Assembly: GCA_037447655.1 (NCBI GenBank)
Contig: JBBHKE010001090.1
Location: 40,001-102,675 of the forward strand
Length of the DNA: 62,675 nucleotides
Direction of reading: 5' to 3'
Source: Zygnema cylindricum
Lineage: Eukaryota > Streptophyta > Zygnematophyceae > Zygnematales > Zygnemataceae
Shown here: one piece after another, positions 1-11,760 of the stretch
How positions within the stretch are numbered: position 1 is the stretch's first letter
Layout of the letters: every line of letters begins with the position of its first letter
Translations under genes and position numbers: made by a program
Notes under the pieces: model-generated
What the model saw: the letters and a program-made list of their open reading frames with translations, nothing else
Database searches by the model: none
What the model was told of the DNA's origin: nothing

Positions 1-664
1 TCACAGATTCAAGGACTTTCGGCCATGGATACCCAATTTCGTTTTCTCTACCTTTTTCGCTCTACTTGCCATAAAAATATACATGAAGAGTAGCCAAAAT
101 AATTATTTTTCAAATATCTTTAATTTCATACCATTTTTGTCGTGCCTCATTCTAAAAAGTGTGAGATAAAAGTGATAGTGTGAGAGGGAGAGGGAAGAGG
201 CGACAACGACGCAAAATTTTACCGAGGACCCCATGAATGAAAGTGGAGGTCCGCGACCCCTTCACTTTTTTCCGTACATCCTCGTATTCTCCGTACATGC
301 GCGTGACGGGCAGGGAGAAAAATAGCGAGTCGTCCTAAAATTTTCCCGCTCGTGTGTCGCGTGCGTGGGCCGTTTTGCATTTGTTGTTTTGGGCGGTACT
401 TTCCCTAAAATCACCTCGCGAGGTGATTTTTGATGAAGTTTTTTGACGTGCTGGAATCTCTTGCCCGAGGGTCGAAAAAAGGAAAACGCCAAAATTTGTT
501 AAGATGACGACAAATATGAAGTACTTTTAAAGTATAGACTTGACGTTTGCTGTACTTTTAAAGAATTGATTTTTTTGTACGTCTAAAGTTTTTCTCGTAC
601 GGACCTGCGTTTTGTGCGAAAACGACAGATTAAAGTCAATACTTTAACACATGGGGACGTACCC
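1..664. mobile_element. right-hand part of a Harbinger-like element, left end outside the window
   Basis: The right end reads ACATGGGGACGTACCC at 649-664, followed by TTA, the usual 3-bp target of PIF/Harbinger elements. Sequence 60-480 is an inverted copy of 880-1275 in the next element, so the two relatives lie head to head with 51 bp between them. It contains a perfect 24-bp palindrome at 407-430 with core ACCTCGCGAGGT, ending 234 bp from the element end. No coding capacity is seen. The superfamily call rests on the target site and the GGG-starting terminal repeat only. Confidence 0.6.
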
Positions 665-715
665 TTATCCAAGCTTTCTCTGAGGCGTTTTCTGCCTGAA
701 GCTTGTTAGCGCCTA

Positions 716-1663
716 GGGTACGTCCCCATGTATTAAAGTATATACTTTTCTCTGTCTTTTTGCCCTGAAATTTAAGGAACTTTGACAAAAACTTTAGCCG
801 TACGAAAAAATCATTTTTACCAAAGTAAAGTAAACGTCAATTCATACTTTGGATGTACGGCGTGTTTGTCGTCATGTGAACGCATTTTGGCGTTTTCCCC
901 TTTTCAACCCCCGGGCAAGAGAATCCAGCCCAAAAAAAAATTTCATCCAAAATCACCTCGAGGGGGTGATTTTAGTTCAAGTACGGCCCAAACAGCGAAT
1001 GAAAAATGACCCACGCACGCGCCACAAGAGTGTGAAAATGTTAGGACGAGGGAAAGTCCTCGCTATTTTTTTCCGTGCCCGTCACGCGCATGTACGAAAA
1101 AAATCTGCAGGGGTCTCGGACCTCCACTTTCATTCATGGGGTCCTTTGCAAAATTTTGCGCCGTCGTCGCCTCTCCCCTCTCCCTCTCACACTATCGCTT
1201 TTATCTCACACTATTTAGAATGAGACACGACAATATTGGTATAAAATGAAAGATATTTTAAAAATATTATTTTTGACAATTTTTAGGTTTTATTTTAATG
1301 GCAAGTCGAGCGAGAAAAGTAGAAAAAATGAAATCGGAAAACCATGGCAGAAAGTTATTGAATCAGTGACGTCGACGTTGTCACAAGTGAGCGTGACGTC
1401 ACAATATCACCAAACCCTAAACATCTACGATTTCACAAAAATCTAAACGACTACAACTGTCAATGTTTTTGTTGGCGTCACCGATCGTCGGAAGTTTCGT
1501 AGTCGCCTTCAATTGTCACAAGTTGTACCTACGTCTACGACCGTCACATTCCAAAGTTCCGATTTCATTTTCGCACATAGGGATGCTCTTCAAAGTTGTA
1601 CGGAGAATCCTTACTACAGTCCAAAATACTTTATCGAAGTACCGATTACATGGGGACGTACCT
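716..1663. mobile_element. Harbinger-like non-autonomous element, 948 bp
   Basis: The left terminal repeat is GGGTACGTCCCCATGT at 716-731 and the right one is ACATGGGGACGTACC plus one mismatch at 1648-1663. Flanking trinucleotides are CTA on the left and TTA on the right, close to the TTA target seen at sister copies. A degenerate form of the ACCTCGCGAGGT palindrome lies at 949-973, 233 bp from the left end. The short ORFs inside have no recognisable protein, so this looks like a MITE-class derivative. Confidence 0.65.
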
Positions 1664-2199
1664 TTAGTCTTTCTCTTCACTACCATACTTTCTTGTAAGT
1701 CCTACAATTTATTTCATTTGGCTTACGCCAAGGTCTGCAAGGTTTCCCTTCATCAAACTCTTTTGGTGTGGATTCGGCCACAACCGACTTTCTCAGGTTG
1801 TGTCTGAATCCTTCTGAATACTTGTGAATGTATTATGTGCATTAGGGTTTGACATTCTGCTTTGCATCTTTGTCGCCTTTTTCTGCAGTTTGGTGGCTTG
1901 CTGAAGTCCGGTTATCTCGGATTCAGATTTCTATTGTTGGTTTGTGGTATCATTCTCTGGTGTTTTATTTATTTAAAATCTTTAACCTAACTCCTGTAAG
2001 GAATACATCCAGACCGTGGAGCCTAGTGGCTATCCAAGTCGTTGACCTTTCTTTTTCTTCCACCTTGCCTGTTGTTGTATTTATCCATTTTTACTTTTAT
2101 GTCTTATTACATTTACAATATCTTTTCATCATTTGGGTTTAAGTGGAGCACAACTGATGATATTGCATGCATCTTCACGTTATCGGACACATGCATGAC
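1664..2199. other. unassigned non-coding stretch
   Basis: About 0.5 kb of AT-rich sequence between mobile elements. The short ORFs here show no recognisable protein features. Nothing further is seen. Confidence 0.5.
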
Positions 2200-3470
2200 A
2201 GGGTAGCCGATAATCGATATATTGGTACGATAAATCGTTACCGGTGTTATCGCCGACAAATAGCCGATATTTATCTTTTATTATCGGCGATAACACTGAT
2301 ATCGATAACTATCAGCGATATCTATACGGACCGTACAGATAAACGTACGGCCAGTACACTCATGTGTACGTGTTATTCCCCGGACGGTCGCGGACCCCTT
2401 CCCCCCGATTTCAGTAAAAAATCGCGATATTTCCTTCAGTATTTCTAATTTAAAGGGGTTTCTACTTGGTTTTACACCCTCCCATACCCGTTCAGAATGT
2501 CCTTTTGACTGTTGTATTTTTTTTTGCAATGTCTGTTACTCCCTCATATCACTTCCATTGTCTGTCTACATTGGTTTTTTTTTTTAATGCATTTTCAGTC
2601 CATTTTAGAAACGATCCGCAATAAGGTCGGGCAAAATAAATACATAAGTTGAAATTTGGACGATTATGAGCTATTCAAAATTCAAAATTTAAAAATTATA
2701 ATATTCTTAACCAATCAATTATCAATCTCCACAAATCTTCAATGTTGGATTTCTCAAAATCCAATTACCACATTGTCAATCTTTTAAAATTCCAAAATCA
2801 CCCAGTTCAAAATCTGATTTTTTTTGGAAGTTCTCTAATTCTTTGACATTTTGAATCTCTTCTATCTCCTCATCAAAAATTTGTGTCCCATACTCCTCTC
2901 CTCCTACAATTTCCTGATAATCCATTAGAATGAATTAATATATACTTTTAGTTTTTGAGTTTTAATAAAAAACTAGTTTTTCCTCAAATAAGTGTTGCCT
3001 GGTTATAGTAGGTTCAAAAATATGGTGGCTGTAAATGGCGGCAGTCTGACAGATGTGTTCGTCTGTACGTCTGTACGTCTGTACGTCTGTTCGTCTTTTT
3101 TTCGAAAAAAAAATGATTCACAAAATTTTCAATGTATTTTATTTTTTTCGATTCGGTAGTATAGTTTTAGAACTATAAAGTATTATTTTAAATTTGTCTA
3201 CGATTTATGTGCTGCGCTGCCCGTAATAATTTGCAGTTAAATAGTTACGGAACAGATTCTTATATATGGCATGGCACGCTATATAACGTAAATAGTATAA
3301 TACAATATATAATAAAGTACTATAGTATGCGTACTATATATTTTAAAGTTATTGCCGATATGGAATTTGTTGTTCTCGGACCGATATATCGATACCGTTG
3401 ACCGTTCGATAACCGATAACTATCGGTATCGGTGTTATCGCGATAAATATTTTACCGATACACAACACTA
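2200..3470 (-). mobile_element. hAT-type non-autonomous element, 5'-damaged copy
   Basis: The right end reads TTTACCGATACACAACACTA and stops at 3470, followed by GTAAAATC, a possible 8-bp target duplicate. Both halves match, in reverse complement, the intact copy at 24557-25431: the tracts of TATCGG-type subterminal repeats (2200-2330 and 3340-3450) and the internal stretch 3207-3400. The counterpart left terminus is not found near 2200, so that end is truncated or rearranged. The inner part (about 2450-3200) is longer than in the intact copy and may carry a later insertion. Confidence 0.65.
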
Positions 3471-4230
3471 GTAAAATCTGGACAATCGTATCATCTCATT
3501 GTACGAAAAATCTCAAATAACCTAAAAACAAGAAAAATAATAGTCGCGGGCGACCCGGTGCTTTGCCCTTTGGTTGCCAAGGGCCTGTCGTTTTTGTACA
3601 GTACGATAAAAAATGCGACAAATTTGCGATAGATTTTGTCGGTTGGTTGATAGATATTTTGTCGACCGTCAAACTTCTTGCGGCTACGTTTTCTGTACGG
3701 ATATTTTGTCGACCGTCAAACTTCTTGCGGCTACGATTTTTGTACGGCTGAGATTTTAAATCCAAGGACAGACCTGGTACGACGATATGGATATTGATTC
3801 ATTTTGACCGTCGATGGGAAAATAATTTCGGCAGTTCATTCCGCAGGTACAGTATTGTACCGTTCAGTATTGTACAGTACAGTACTATTTTCCCCGCGTG
3901 TCCCGTTTCGAATTCTGAGACCGGCGGTTGTGGACTGTCTTGTCAACATCTCCCCTTGTCTCGTCATTGGAGCGCGAATCTGGTTCTCTTCCTGTCAACC
4001 ACTACCTCCGTCTCCCCTTTCCCCATTCCCTACCTCCCTCCCTTTCCCCCTCGTCAATTCTAAATATTTTGAATATTCAATAGAGGAGAGGGGGAGGGAG
4101 ATGGAGAGGGAGAAGGTGGGGAGATGTGTAGATATTTATTTTCGGACTGGAGGGTGAGAAGGAAGCTATTTCCAGGTAAGCCGTGACAGTTGGTGCCTTG
4201 GCCGCCCTCACAAGTACCCAACAGACTGTT
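3471..4230. other. non-coding stretch with a 47-bp tandem duplication
   Basis: A block beginning ATATTTTGTCGACCGTC occurs at 3654 and again at 3701, a direct tandem duplication of 47 bp. Around 3850-3890 there is a short TACAGTA-rich palindromic tract. No gene was found here. Confidence 0.5.
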
Positions 4231-4861
4231 GTACTATACTAATTATAACAACTAGTTATAACCGTTTTTACATATTGATTATAACGGTTATACTTAACTG
4301 TTATACTACATTATTTATTACAGCTAGTTATAACTGTTTCATTATACTAATTATAACAGTTATATCTAACTGTTATATCATTTTTATTATAACAGGTAGA
4401 TAAATATGCAGTTATATCTATTTTTTATATTTTTATACTATAACAACTATATCTAATTGTTATGTTATGCTAAACAGCTAGTCATAATTGTTTTAATTTA
4501 TTGATTATAACGGTTATATCTAACTGTTATATTACATTATTTATAACAGCTAGTTATAAATATTTTATTACACTAATTATAACACTTATATCTAATTGTT
4601 ACATCATATTTATTATAACAGGTAGATAAAAATGCAGTTATATCTACCTGTTATACTTTATAAATTATAACATCTATAACTAACTGTTATATTATACTAA
4701 ATAAGACAGCTAGTTATAACTGTTATATTTTATTTATTATGACAGTATTTATATGTAGCTGTTGCATTATACTAAGCATAACAACTATATTTGGCTGTTA
4801 TATTATGCTAAACATAACAGCTAGTTATAGCTTTTGTGTTATATTTATCATAAAAGTTATA
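4231..4861. repeat. AT-rich tandem repeat block of TATAACAG/CTGTTATA motifs
   Basis: About 630 bp made of degenerate copies of motifs such as ACAGCTAGTTATAACTGTTAT and TATATCTAACTGTTATAT, alternating in direct and inverted sense. A 10-N gap follows at 4862-4871, so the true length of the array is not known. The sequence is very AT-rich and could form many small hairpins. Confidence 0.75.
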
Positions 4862-4871
4862 NNNNNNNNNN
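4862..4871. other. assembly gap (10 N)
   Basis: Ten N characters interrupt the AT-rich repeat block. The gap sits where the repeat is most uniform, which suggests a collapsed or unresolved repeat rather than missing unique DNA. Confidence 0.98.
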
Positions 4872-4919
4872 ATCTCAATTATTATTATATAAAAGGACTT
4901 GCTATTATAACTGACGCAA

Positions 4920-5035
4920 AATGTATTTGAGTTTTTGCCCATTTTTCGTACGGCGTAATATTTTCAAGTAGGAAGTCCCATTTTCTGTGTAAACGACGGG
5001 AAAAAACCCTTACTTGAACACATGGGGACACGCCC
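4920..5035. mobile_element. right terminus of another Harbinger-like element
   Basis: ACATGGGGACACGCCC at 5020-5035 followed by TTA matches the right end at 649-664 with a few changes, and the preceding 100 bp resemble the sequence before that end. No partner left end was found, so this is a fragment, possibly interrupted by the AT-rich repeat block. Confidence 0.5.
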
Positions 5036-6154
5036 TTACTAAGACATTTTGTAAGTCAATATTTTGGTACCTCTTAAATTATATTTATTGACACAAAATG
5101 AAATAGTGCCAATATTATCGTTCAGGAAAATATATTATTATTAACTCTACTTAAGGTTCCAAGGCCATGCTTTAATGCCGCCGATATTGTGTTGTTAACT
5201 GCACCCCACTTTCTGGCTGAAAGAAACTCACCTTCACTTTACTACATACAGAGGTCGCAAACGGTCAACCGAAACCGTGACCGACCGTTAACCGACCGCC
5301 CGCGCCGGATCCGTAACGGATTCAGTTGCCAAATTTTGGGGGTCGGGCGGTTACGGTCGGTTGACTCACTAGGAAAAAAAAAACGTTCGGTTACGGTCGG
5401 TTACGGTCGGTCAACCAAAAAACCACAAAAAATGAAAATTTTGTACTATCCCTATAATCCAGCATTCTTGTACTTTGTACTCTTTGGTATCGTGGAAGTA
5501 CGTGACATCATATTAGCGTCGCAAATCTGACACGGTACTGTAGTTAACTATTCATTTCGCAAATCATAAGGAACGCGACAAAGCGTCGCAAATCTGACAC
5601 GCTAGTACAATATTCATTTCACAAATCTTAGGGAACGCGACAAAGCGTCGCAAATCTGACACGGTACACCGCCAATCGCTATTAGCGTAGTGTACGCTAA
5701 TTCCGTCCCGCTTTTTTTTATTATTATTCTCCAATAGCGTAGCTTATTCTATTTTTTTCTGAACACCATTTAGGGTTATGTTCCAAGTACCTCACAAAAC
5801 GAGAGTACGTTGTCGGTTAAATAGTGTGCTGTACAATACGTATCAGACCTTACAAAATTGTACCTTTTTAAGTGAAAATGTATATTTAATGAGTTTTGAT
5901 AACTGCGCTCGCATGAGAATATGCGCTCTCAAAAGGGGATAAAAGCGGGCTGTAAAATATCACGTTCGCACATATTCGACCAACAACCACGTTTCGATTG
6001 TGTGAACGTACTACTGTGTGAACGTACTACTGTGTGAACGTACTAGTTTGTGAGCGTTGTTGTGACTGATAGTGGCTCTAACATGTGTGCGACGGAAGGT
6101 CTACCGAGTATGTTTACTTGGATACCTTGCGTAGACTAAAAAATTGCAACAATA

Positions 6155-7228
6155 ATGACAACGATCTTGGGTAAGAGCGAAACTTCCAAAAAAGGCAAAT
6201 ATGATGTGGAAGTTTTTGATTTTTTTGATCTAATTGACGCGTGTAAATCATTTGTTGAGTTTTTTAAACAGGGTAATTTACAAAAAAAAAATGAAAAACA
6301 CATTAAAACAAGAAAACGCAACGCAGTGGAATTTTTTGCTCCGAATGCTTAAGAGTATTTACGATGCATTCAATGAGATAAGACCAATCGCTCAAGCAAA
6401 AAACAAATTGATACTTTTTGCTTGTATCGATAAGACTCACCTTACTGAACTTATACGAATTTTGGAAAAGTTTTAAGAGGCGACCCTAAAATTGGAGAAA
6501 TTTAAAGAATGAACTTTACATTTGGTTTTGTTTGAACTATCCTCTCTCCATAACCATTGCAAGATAAGAAAAACATCTTACAATGACGGTGAAAAATAAT
6601 GCCTCGCCAATTCCCTAAACTTGCAAAAAGTTGAAACAACTTTTTGTGAAACTTACACTACCGAAGTGGGGCCTTCATGAGTATCATACTGACGCGATTC
6701 TCTTAGATCCCCGACAAAAACAAAAGCTTGAAATAATTGGGGTATCTAAAACCGAAATTGAAAGCGCAAGGGTCAAACTTCGAGAACTCCCAAACGACCT
6801 CGGTGATGTTGTTGATTTCGGTAGTCCTCAACGTATCACAAAAAAACGAAAAACATCGCAAAGTAAAGACGATTTCCACAAATTTTTGGTGAGAACTATA
6901 AGCAAAATGAGGTTTTTATTACCATTGACAAAAAAACGCTCGTTAACGACGAAATGAAACGTTATTTTGGTATAAAATTAACCAACGACGAACTATTGAA
7001 CTTTAACATACTTGAATGGTGGAAAAAAAATGTATGTGCGAAAGATGGAGGATTTCCTATTCTATACGGTATTGCTATATCTATTCTAGCTATTGCGGCT
7101 TCTAACTCCATGTCTGAATGCAATTTTTCGGATGCCGAAACACGATAACAAAGAAGAGGAGCTCACTAACTGCTTCAATTGTTAGTGATTTTTTGTGTGT
7201 TAGATCCAACCGAGATCTTTTAAATGCA
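6155..7228 (+). pseudogene. hAT transposase, broken by frameshifts and stops
   Basis: Four fragments in different frames follow the order of a hAT transposase. The segment at about 6300-6475 has the central motif QENATQWNFLLRMLKS and a helical stretch ending ELIRILEKF. The segment 6631-6957 includes AILLDPRQKQKLE, matching the conserved LDPR region before the dimerisation domain. The segment 6954-7148 is the hAT C-terminal dimerisation domain: ILEWWKKN, then AISILAIAASNSMSECNFSDAE. A frameshift at about 7140 moves the last motif, KKRSSLTASIVSDFLCVRSN, to another frame, ending at TAG 7228. The N-terminal zinc-finger part is not recognised. It is non-functional as it stands, but it dates the host element as a once autonomous hAT. 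Its place inside 5249-10012 and on the plus strand fits that element. Confidence 0.88.
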
Positions 7229-7880
7229 TAGTTTTTTATTTTGTTTTGTTTTCTAATTATTGCTATTTTTTTAGTATTAGTTATCAAGTTTTTTTTTCCT
7301 TTTAATTTTTTTTATTTTTTTTGTTTTATTTTTTTTTTTTTTTTTTAACTGGAGTGCTTATTTTTTTCACATTACCAAAGCGTCGTATGTATACCAAATT
7401 TAGATTTATAGATTTTTGTGTAGTTTTAAGTTTGAGGTTGAGAATTTGTACAATAGAGTCGAAATTATAACGAGGTTCTTGTTTGTTTATTTATATATTT
7501 GATACTACAAAATTTGTTTTGTTTTTTTTTGCTCATCACAATGTGTTTTTTGTCAATTGATTTTCTATGTGAAAACTTTTTTTTTTAATACACACATAAT
7601 TGAAAATTTACCTTTTTTGCATAATTCATAACATAGTATTGTAGTCGAAAGAAAAACCATCCGAAAATCGTAGCGAAAAAAATAGATTTGCGAGAGAATA
7701 AACATTAATATAAGGGTTTAAGCATTAATCTAAGAGCTACACGCAAAATTAGGAACAAATCCTTTGAAGGAGGTGACTGTCGAGGAAAAAAAATATTCGT
7801 AAAGGGAGATTGTAAAAAGACAAAATAGTAAAAAGAAGAGGTACACGAGCTGTTTTTTTGCAAAGGGAGATGTACCACTA

Positions 7881-9456
7881 CACCACTCATTGTTATTAGT
7901 ATTAATAAGTCGCAACTACTTATAGTCGAAAATCACAAAATATAGCTAACAACATTATTTAAATACGTGGACTATAACCTGCCACGTCTCCTTGCATTAA
8001 ATAGTATTATTAATCATAATTTTCCACACTACACCGCGAATTGTAATTAGCGTTATTAACGCTAATTCCGTCACCACGAATTTTGACCCAAAAACCTTAA
8101 AAAGAGTAAATAACTCTAAATTTTTCTTTACATTATTCAAGGTACTCTTTGAATCGGCGTTAACAACTCTACACCGCGAATCGTAATTAGAGTAATAAAA
8201 AAAATTAGAGTAAAAAAACCAAAAAAACAATTAGAGTAATGAACTCTAATTTATGTGATAGAACTTTTTCACAAAGGAAGTTTAGGGTATGGTTACATCA
8301 GGAGGTCTCTGTAATAGTACGGACAGCAAAATTTCTGTATTACAGAGGCCTCGGTTACATCGCGTATCATCTGTAAACAAGTTTTTACATACGTGTTCTA
8401 ATTTGAGTGATTCCACGTAGGTCGACGATCAAATCTATAAAATCGTCAAAGATTTGGAAACCGACCATTTTCGTATAGAAATCCGTACTTGCGTATTACG
8501 GACGTGTACTTCACAAGTGTACCGCGTCAATGTACCTCAGAGATCTCCCTCACGCCGCTGACTTTCAGGAAAAAACCGTATTTCTTTTCGGCAAAAAATT
8601 TACGGTCACCTTGTCCGAAGGCACGTAACTTTGGGGGCGTGTGAAAATTTTCATTTTTCATCGACGCACGTGTCTGACGTCCAGGTGTATCGATTTGACT
8701 GGTTCTGTATTGCTGAACCCACCTCGGCGAGGTGGGTTCACCAATACAGAGGCGTATGGAGCGATTGCTTCGCAGATGAAGACCAAAATGAAATCGGATG
8801 GTCGACGTCTTCTCCCGGATACTTGGAGAATCGTAATCTTATTTTCTGTAATGTTGTTTTCAAGAAACTCACGAAAATATAGTACGGCATAGTACGGGCA
8901 AGTACAAAATTCTGTATTAAACCTCACTTTTCGTCTGATGTAACCATACCCTTACTCTAATTTATTTAAGTACTATATATTGGGTTATGTCGGCAATTAA
9001 TTTCCGCGCTGAAATTATGAACACTAAATTACGTAGGCGTACAAAATCTGTCAGTCCGTATAGTTTTGACGTCGTTACGACGTTAGTAATATTTGTCGCG
9101 TTGAATGTGAGTTAGTGTTCACACTGACGACGATGCTGTCGACGGACGAGAGTTATGCGAACGGTTTTTTTTCGATGTGATTCATTTTTCGTTTAGTGCT
9201 ATTTCACGTGTGAGCACAATTAAATTAAATCATTATTTGTACCTTTTTCCTTAAAAAAGTACAGTTTTGCACAGTCGAGCGTCGTCCGTACTCCACACTA
9301 TTTAAAACGAACCTGTATTACAAATTTTTACGCTAATTAAACTTACCTACATTAGAATAATGAAAAATTTAGAATCGTTTACTCTATTTGATGTGATAGA
9401 GTCGAAATTTCGAGCGACCGAATTAGAGTAATTTACTCTAATTACGATTCGCGGTG
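7881..9456. mobile_element. cluster of nested TA-flanked small elements (CACCG family)
   Basis: Termini of the window-wide family beginning TA-CACCG...AATCGT.ATTAG occur at 7881, 8032 and 8172, and the inverse end GATTCGCGGTG-TA at 9456. Internal family landmarks are present, including the CGTGGAC...CCACGTCTCC pair at 7968-7990. The copies are interleaved and one is split by the 667-bp Harbinger-like insertion at 8285-8951. The exact pairing of ends is uncertain. Confidence 0.6.
8285..8951. mobile_element. Harbinger-like MITE, 667 bp, TTA target duplication
   Basis: Terminal repeats GGGTATGGTTACATCAG (8285-8301) and its exact complement (8935-8951) are flanked by TTA on both sides (8282-8284, 8952-8954). 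Inside lies a 27-nt palindrome at 8714-8740 with core CACCTCG.CGAGGTG, 211 bp from the right end, like the palindromes of the other family members. No coding potential is seen. It is inserted in a CACCG-family element that itself lies in the hAT transposon. Confidence 0.85.
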
Positions 9457-10189
9457 TAGTATAGTTCCATTTTAAATAGTGTGGCTAACGTACAGAACTG
9501 TACCGTATTATCGAAAATGTACAAAAATGACTTAATACATGCCGTTATGATGTACCTTCGTTTTCACAAACCGCGTAGTGCAAACGTCATAATGACGTGA
9601 AACTGTACGTTTTGACAGAATGCGTTTTTACAAACCGCGTAGTGAAAACGTCATAATACTTTGTACTCTTTGGTATCGTGGAAGTACGTGACATCATGAT
9701 TAGCCACGCAAAACTGTCACGGTACTGTAGTTAGCTATTCATTTCGCAAATCATAGGGAACGCGACAAATCGTAATTATTGGCTTTCATACGTCGTACAT
9801 TGGTTAATTTTGTACTTTTTCGGTTACGGGCGGGCACGGTTAGTCGCGAGAAATCGAGATTCGGTTAATTTTTATTTTCGTAAACGCCGGTCGGTTAACG
9901 GTTAACAATTTTGGAGCGTGACATAACTCGGTCGGGCGTCGGTTACTCAGATTTTGAAAAAAAATAAGCGGTCGGTTTCGGTTATGTAAAATTTTGACTT
10001 TTGCGACCTCTGACTACATATGGTTACAAATCATTAAGATGCATATGGTATATCGCATTGATAAAGGATCTAAGATTCTAAGTATGAGTCGACATGTTGT
10101 ACGCTGTACGATATCCGATACGCTTTACTCATATAGCGCAACTGTATTCCTTCGTGGCTTCGTCACCCATGCGATTTGGCCATTCTCGC

Positions 10190-10330
10190 GCGGAATGTCA
10201 TGTCACGTCACGTCACGTCACATCGCTTCTTCACTTCACTTCACCTCACCTCACTTCGTTTCATTTCACGTCACGTTACGTCACATCCCTTCCTGTCACC
10301 TCGCGCACCTCTTAGTGTCGCTCCGTCTCT
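10190..10330. repeat. TCACG/TCACT simple repeat
   Basis: A run of (GTCAC) and (TTCAC/CTCAC) units, for example GTCACGTCACGTCACGTCAC, degenerates rightward. ORFs crossing it are Ser/His/Thr-rich by-products of the repeat. Confidence 0.85.
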
Positions 10331-11439
10331 TGAGTCGGGAGAGGGAAAAGGAGTGCGTGGGGGAAACAAAGGATTTTTTTGAGGAGAGAGAGAAGGGGGG
10401 AGTGGAAGGAGAAACCGATGTGACACCGGTGACACTTTTGGATAGAAAAGAAAACCTCAATGGAGTACGGCTATCAATTTCTAGGGTATTAGAAAGGGGG
10501 TGCCGGGAGGAAGGAAGGACAGATTCTAAGGATACCAACGGGAAGTAAAGGGGGGTAGAAGGAAGGAAGGAAGCAATTGACTCTTAAGGAGAGTCATAAG
10601 AGGGAGGCAAGAAGGACAACTGTCCTTGCACAACTTTTTGATGCCTCAAATTTGCAAATTCTAGTATTTTTTTTTGTAAATATGATGAAATTTATAAAAA
10701 AGGAGGAAATTTAAAAGGTGGATGGGAAAGGGAAAGGGAAAGGGAAAAACAACAAAGAAAATTATTATTGTTGAGCCAAATTTAGTGAGGATTGATGACG
10801 GGGACTTCTGAATTCGGGTACATTAGGTGTACCGATGGACCTCCGGTGGGAGGGGAGTGTACCTTACGCTTTCTGGCATAAGGTTGTTGAATGGGTATGG
10901 ATACATAATCATAAAAGTAAAAAAGGGTTTTAGTTTTGCAGAATTGGTAAGTGCCACCCCTGAGTAGCTTTTATTTAGGATAGACTGTACAGACATGCAT
11001 AGACAACGTTGATTTTTTAAGGTTTTTTAGAATGGAATTCGTCATGTAGATTCTGGTGGTAAAAGACAAAAATGTTCGAATTTTGTTCAATTTCTGGAGG
11101 CCAAGGAATTGGTATCACATTACAAGATTGGTGTCATTACATTTGCCTGTGGTGCAGTTCTTCATTACTTTCAAGTACACGTGTGGTGTTTTAGGTAGTC
11201 CGGCTGGCTGCTTGTGTCACGTCTTCATTGAATTAAGCCTATTGAGGAGGGTTTGAGTAGACTGGAAAAGGACATTGGTACCCTCATGCCAAGTACATTT
11301 CATACGTTTTGATACATATTTTTGTATGACCCTACCATTAGAATCTCCAAATTGTTTAACAGAAAAAAAATTACAAAAACTGGTTTCATTGCGTTGGCCA
11401 ATAATCAGCTGTACATCACACGGACTGCAAAAGAAGGTT
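10331..11439. other. gene-free stretch with purine-rich tracts
   Basis: Sequence 10330-10620 is strongly purine-rich on the plus strand (GGAAGGAAGG, GAGAGAGAAGG), and 10720-10750 has a GGGAAA repeat. The rest is ordinary AT-rich DNA. No exon with a recognisable product was found on either strand. Confidence 0.5.
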
Positions 11440-11760
11440 TATTCAGACTAGTTTGACGCCCATGGAAAATTGCCCAATGAGGTACAATGTGACAGATGTT
11501 GACATAACTTGACATACAGCGTTATTTTTTGACATAATGTGAAAAAATATGGAAGAATGCAGATGAATGTGCAGAATGCGATAGAATTTCACAGCATGTG
11601 ACATAACAAGAGAAATTATAATATAATGTGGCATAATGTGACCAAAATGTGACATGATATGTTAGAATGACATTATCCGGTAGGATGTGCTAAAATGTGA
11701 CTTAATATGATAAAATGTGACAATGTGTCACAATACGACATACGGTGAATAATGTGAAGA
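11440..11760. repeat. degenerate tandem repeat of an AATGTGACAT motif
   Basis: About 20 imperfect copies of a roughly 10-nt unit close to AATGTGACAT occur in a row, for example ATGTGACATAACA and AAAATGTGACATGATATG. It explains the Met/His-rich ORF on the minus strand. Confidence 0.8.

Larger units (their letters stand above)
5249..10012 (+). mobile_element. hAT transposon, complete with both ends and 8-bp target duplication
   Basis: The element starts CAGAGGTCGCAAA at 5249 and ends TTTGCGACCTCTG at 10012, a perfect 13-bp terminal inverted repeat. It is flanked on both sides by ACTACATA (5241-5248 and 10013-10020), the 8-bp target duplication expected of hAT elements. Many subterminal copies of GGTCGGTTA-type motifs lie within 5255-5420 and 9820-9980, likely transposase binding sites. 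The interior holds a decayed hAT transposase at 6155-7228. A block at 5470-5600 is repeated near the right end at 9655-9770. A Harbinger-like MITE (8285-8951) and several TA-flanked small elements were inserted later, which inflates the length to 4764 bp. The perfect TSD suggests fairly recent movement, presumably driven by another copy's transposase. Confidence 0.9.

Noticed and set aside
10190-10330. CRISPR-like array
   Set aside because: Short contiguous units without spacers in a eukaryotic genome; it is a simple repeat.
9994-10548. 184-codon plus-strand ORF
   Set aside because: It begins in the hAT terminal repeat, crosses the TCACG repeat and ends in a purine tract; composition follows the repeats.
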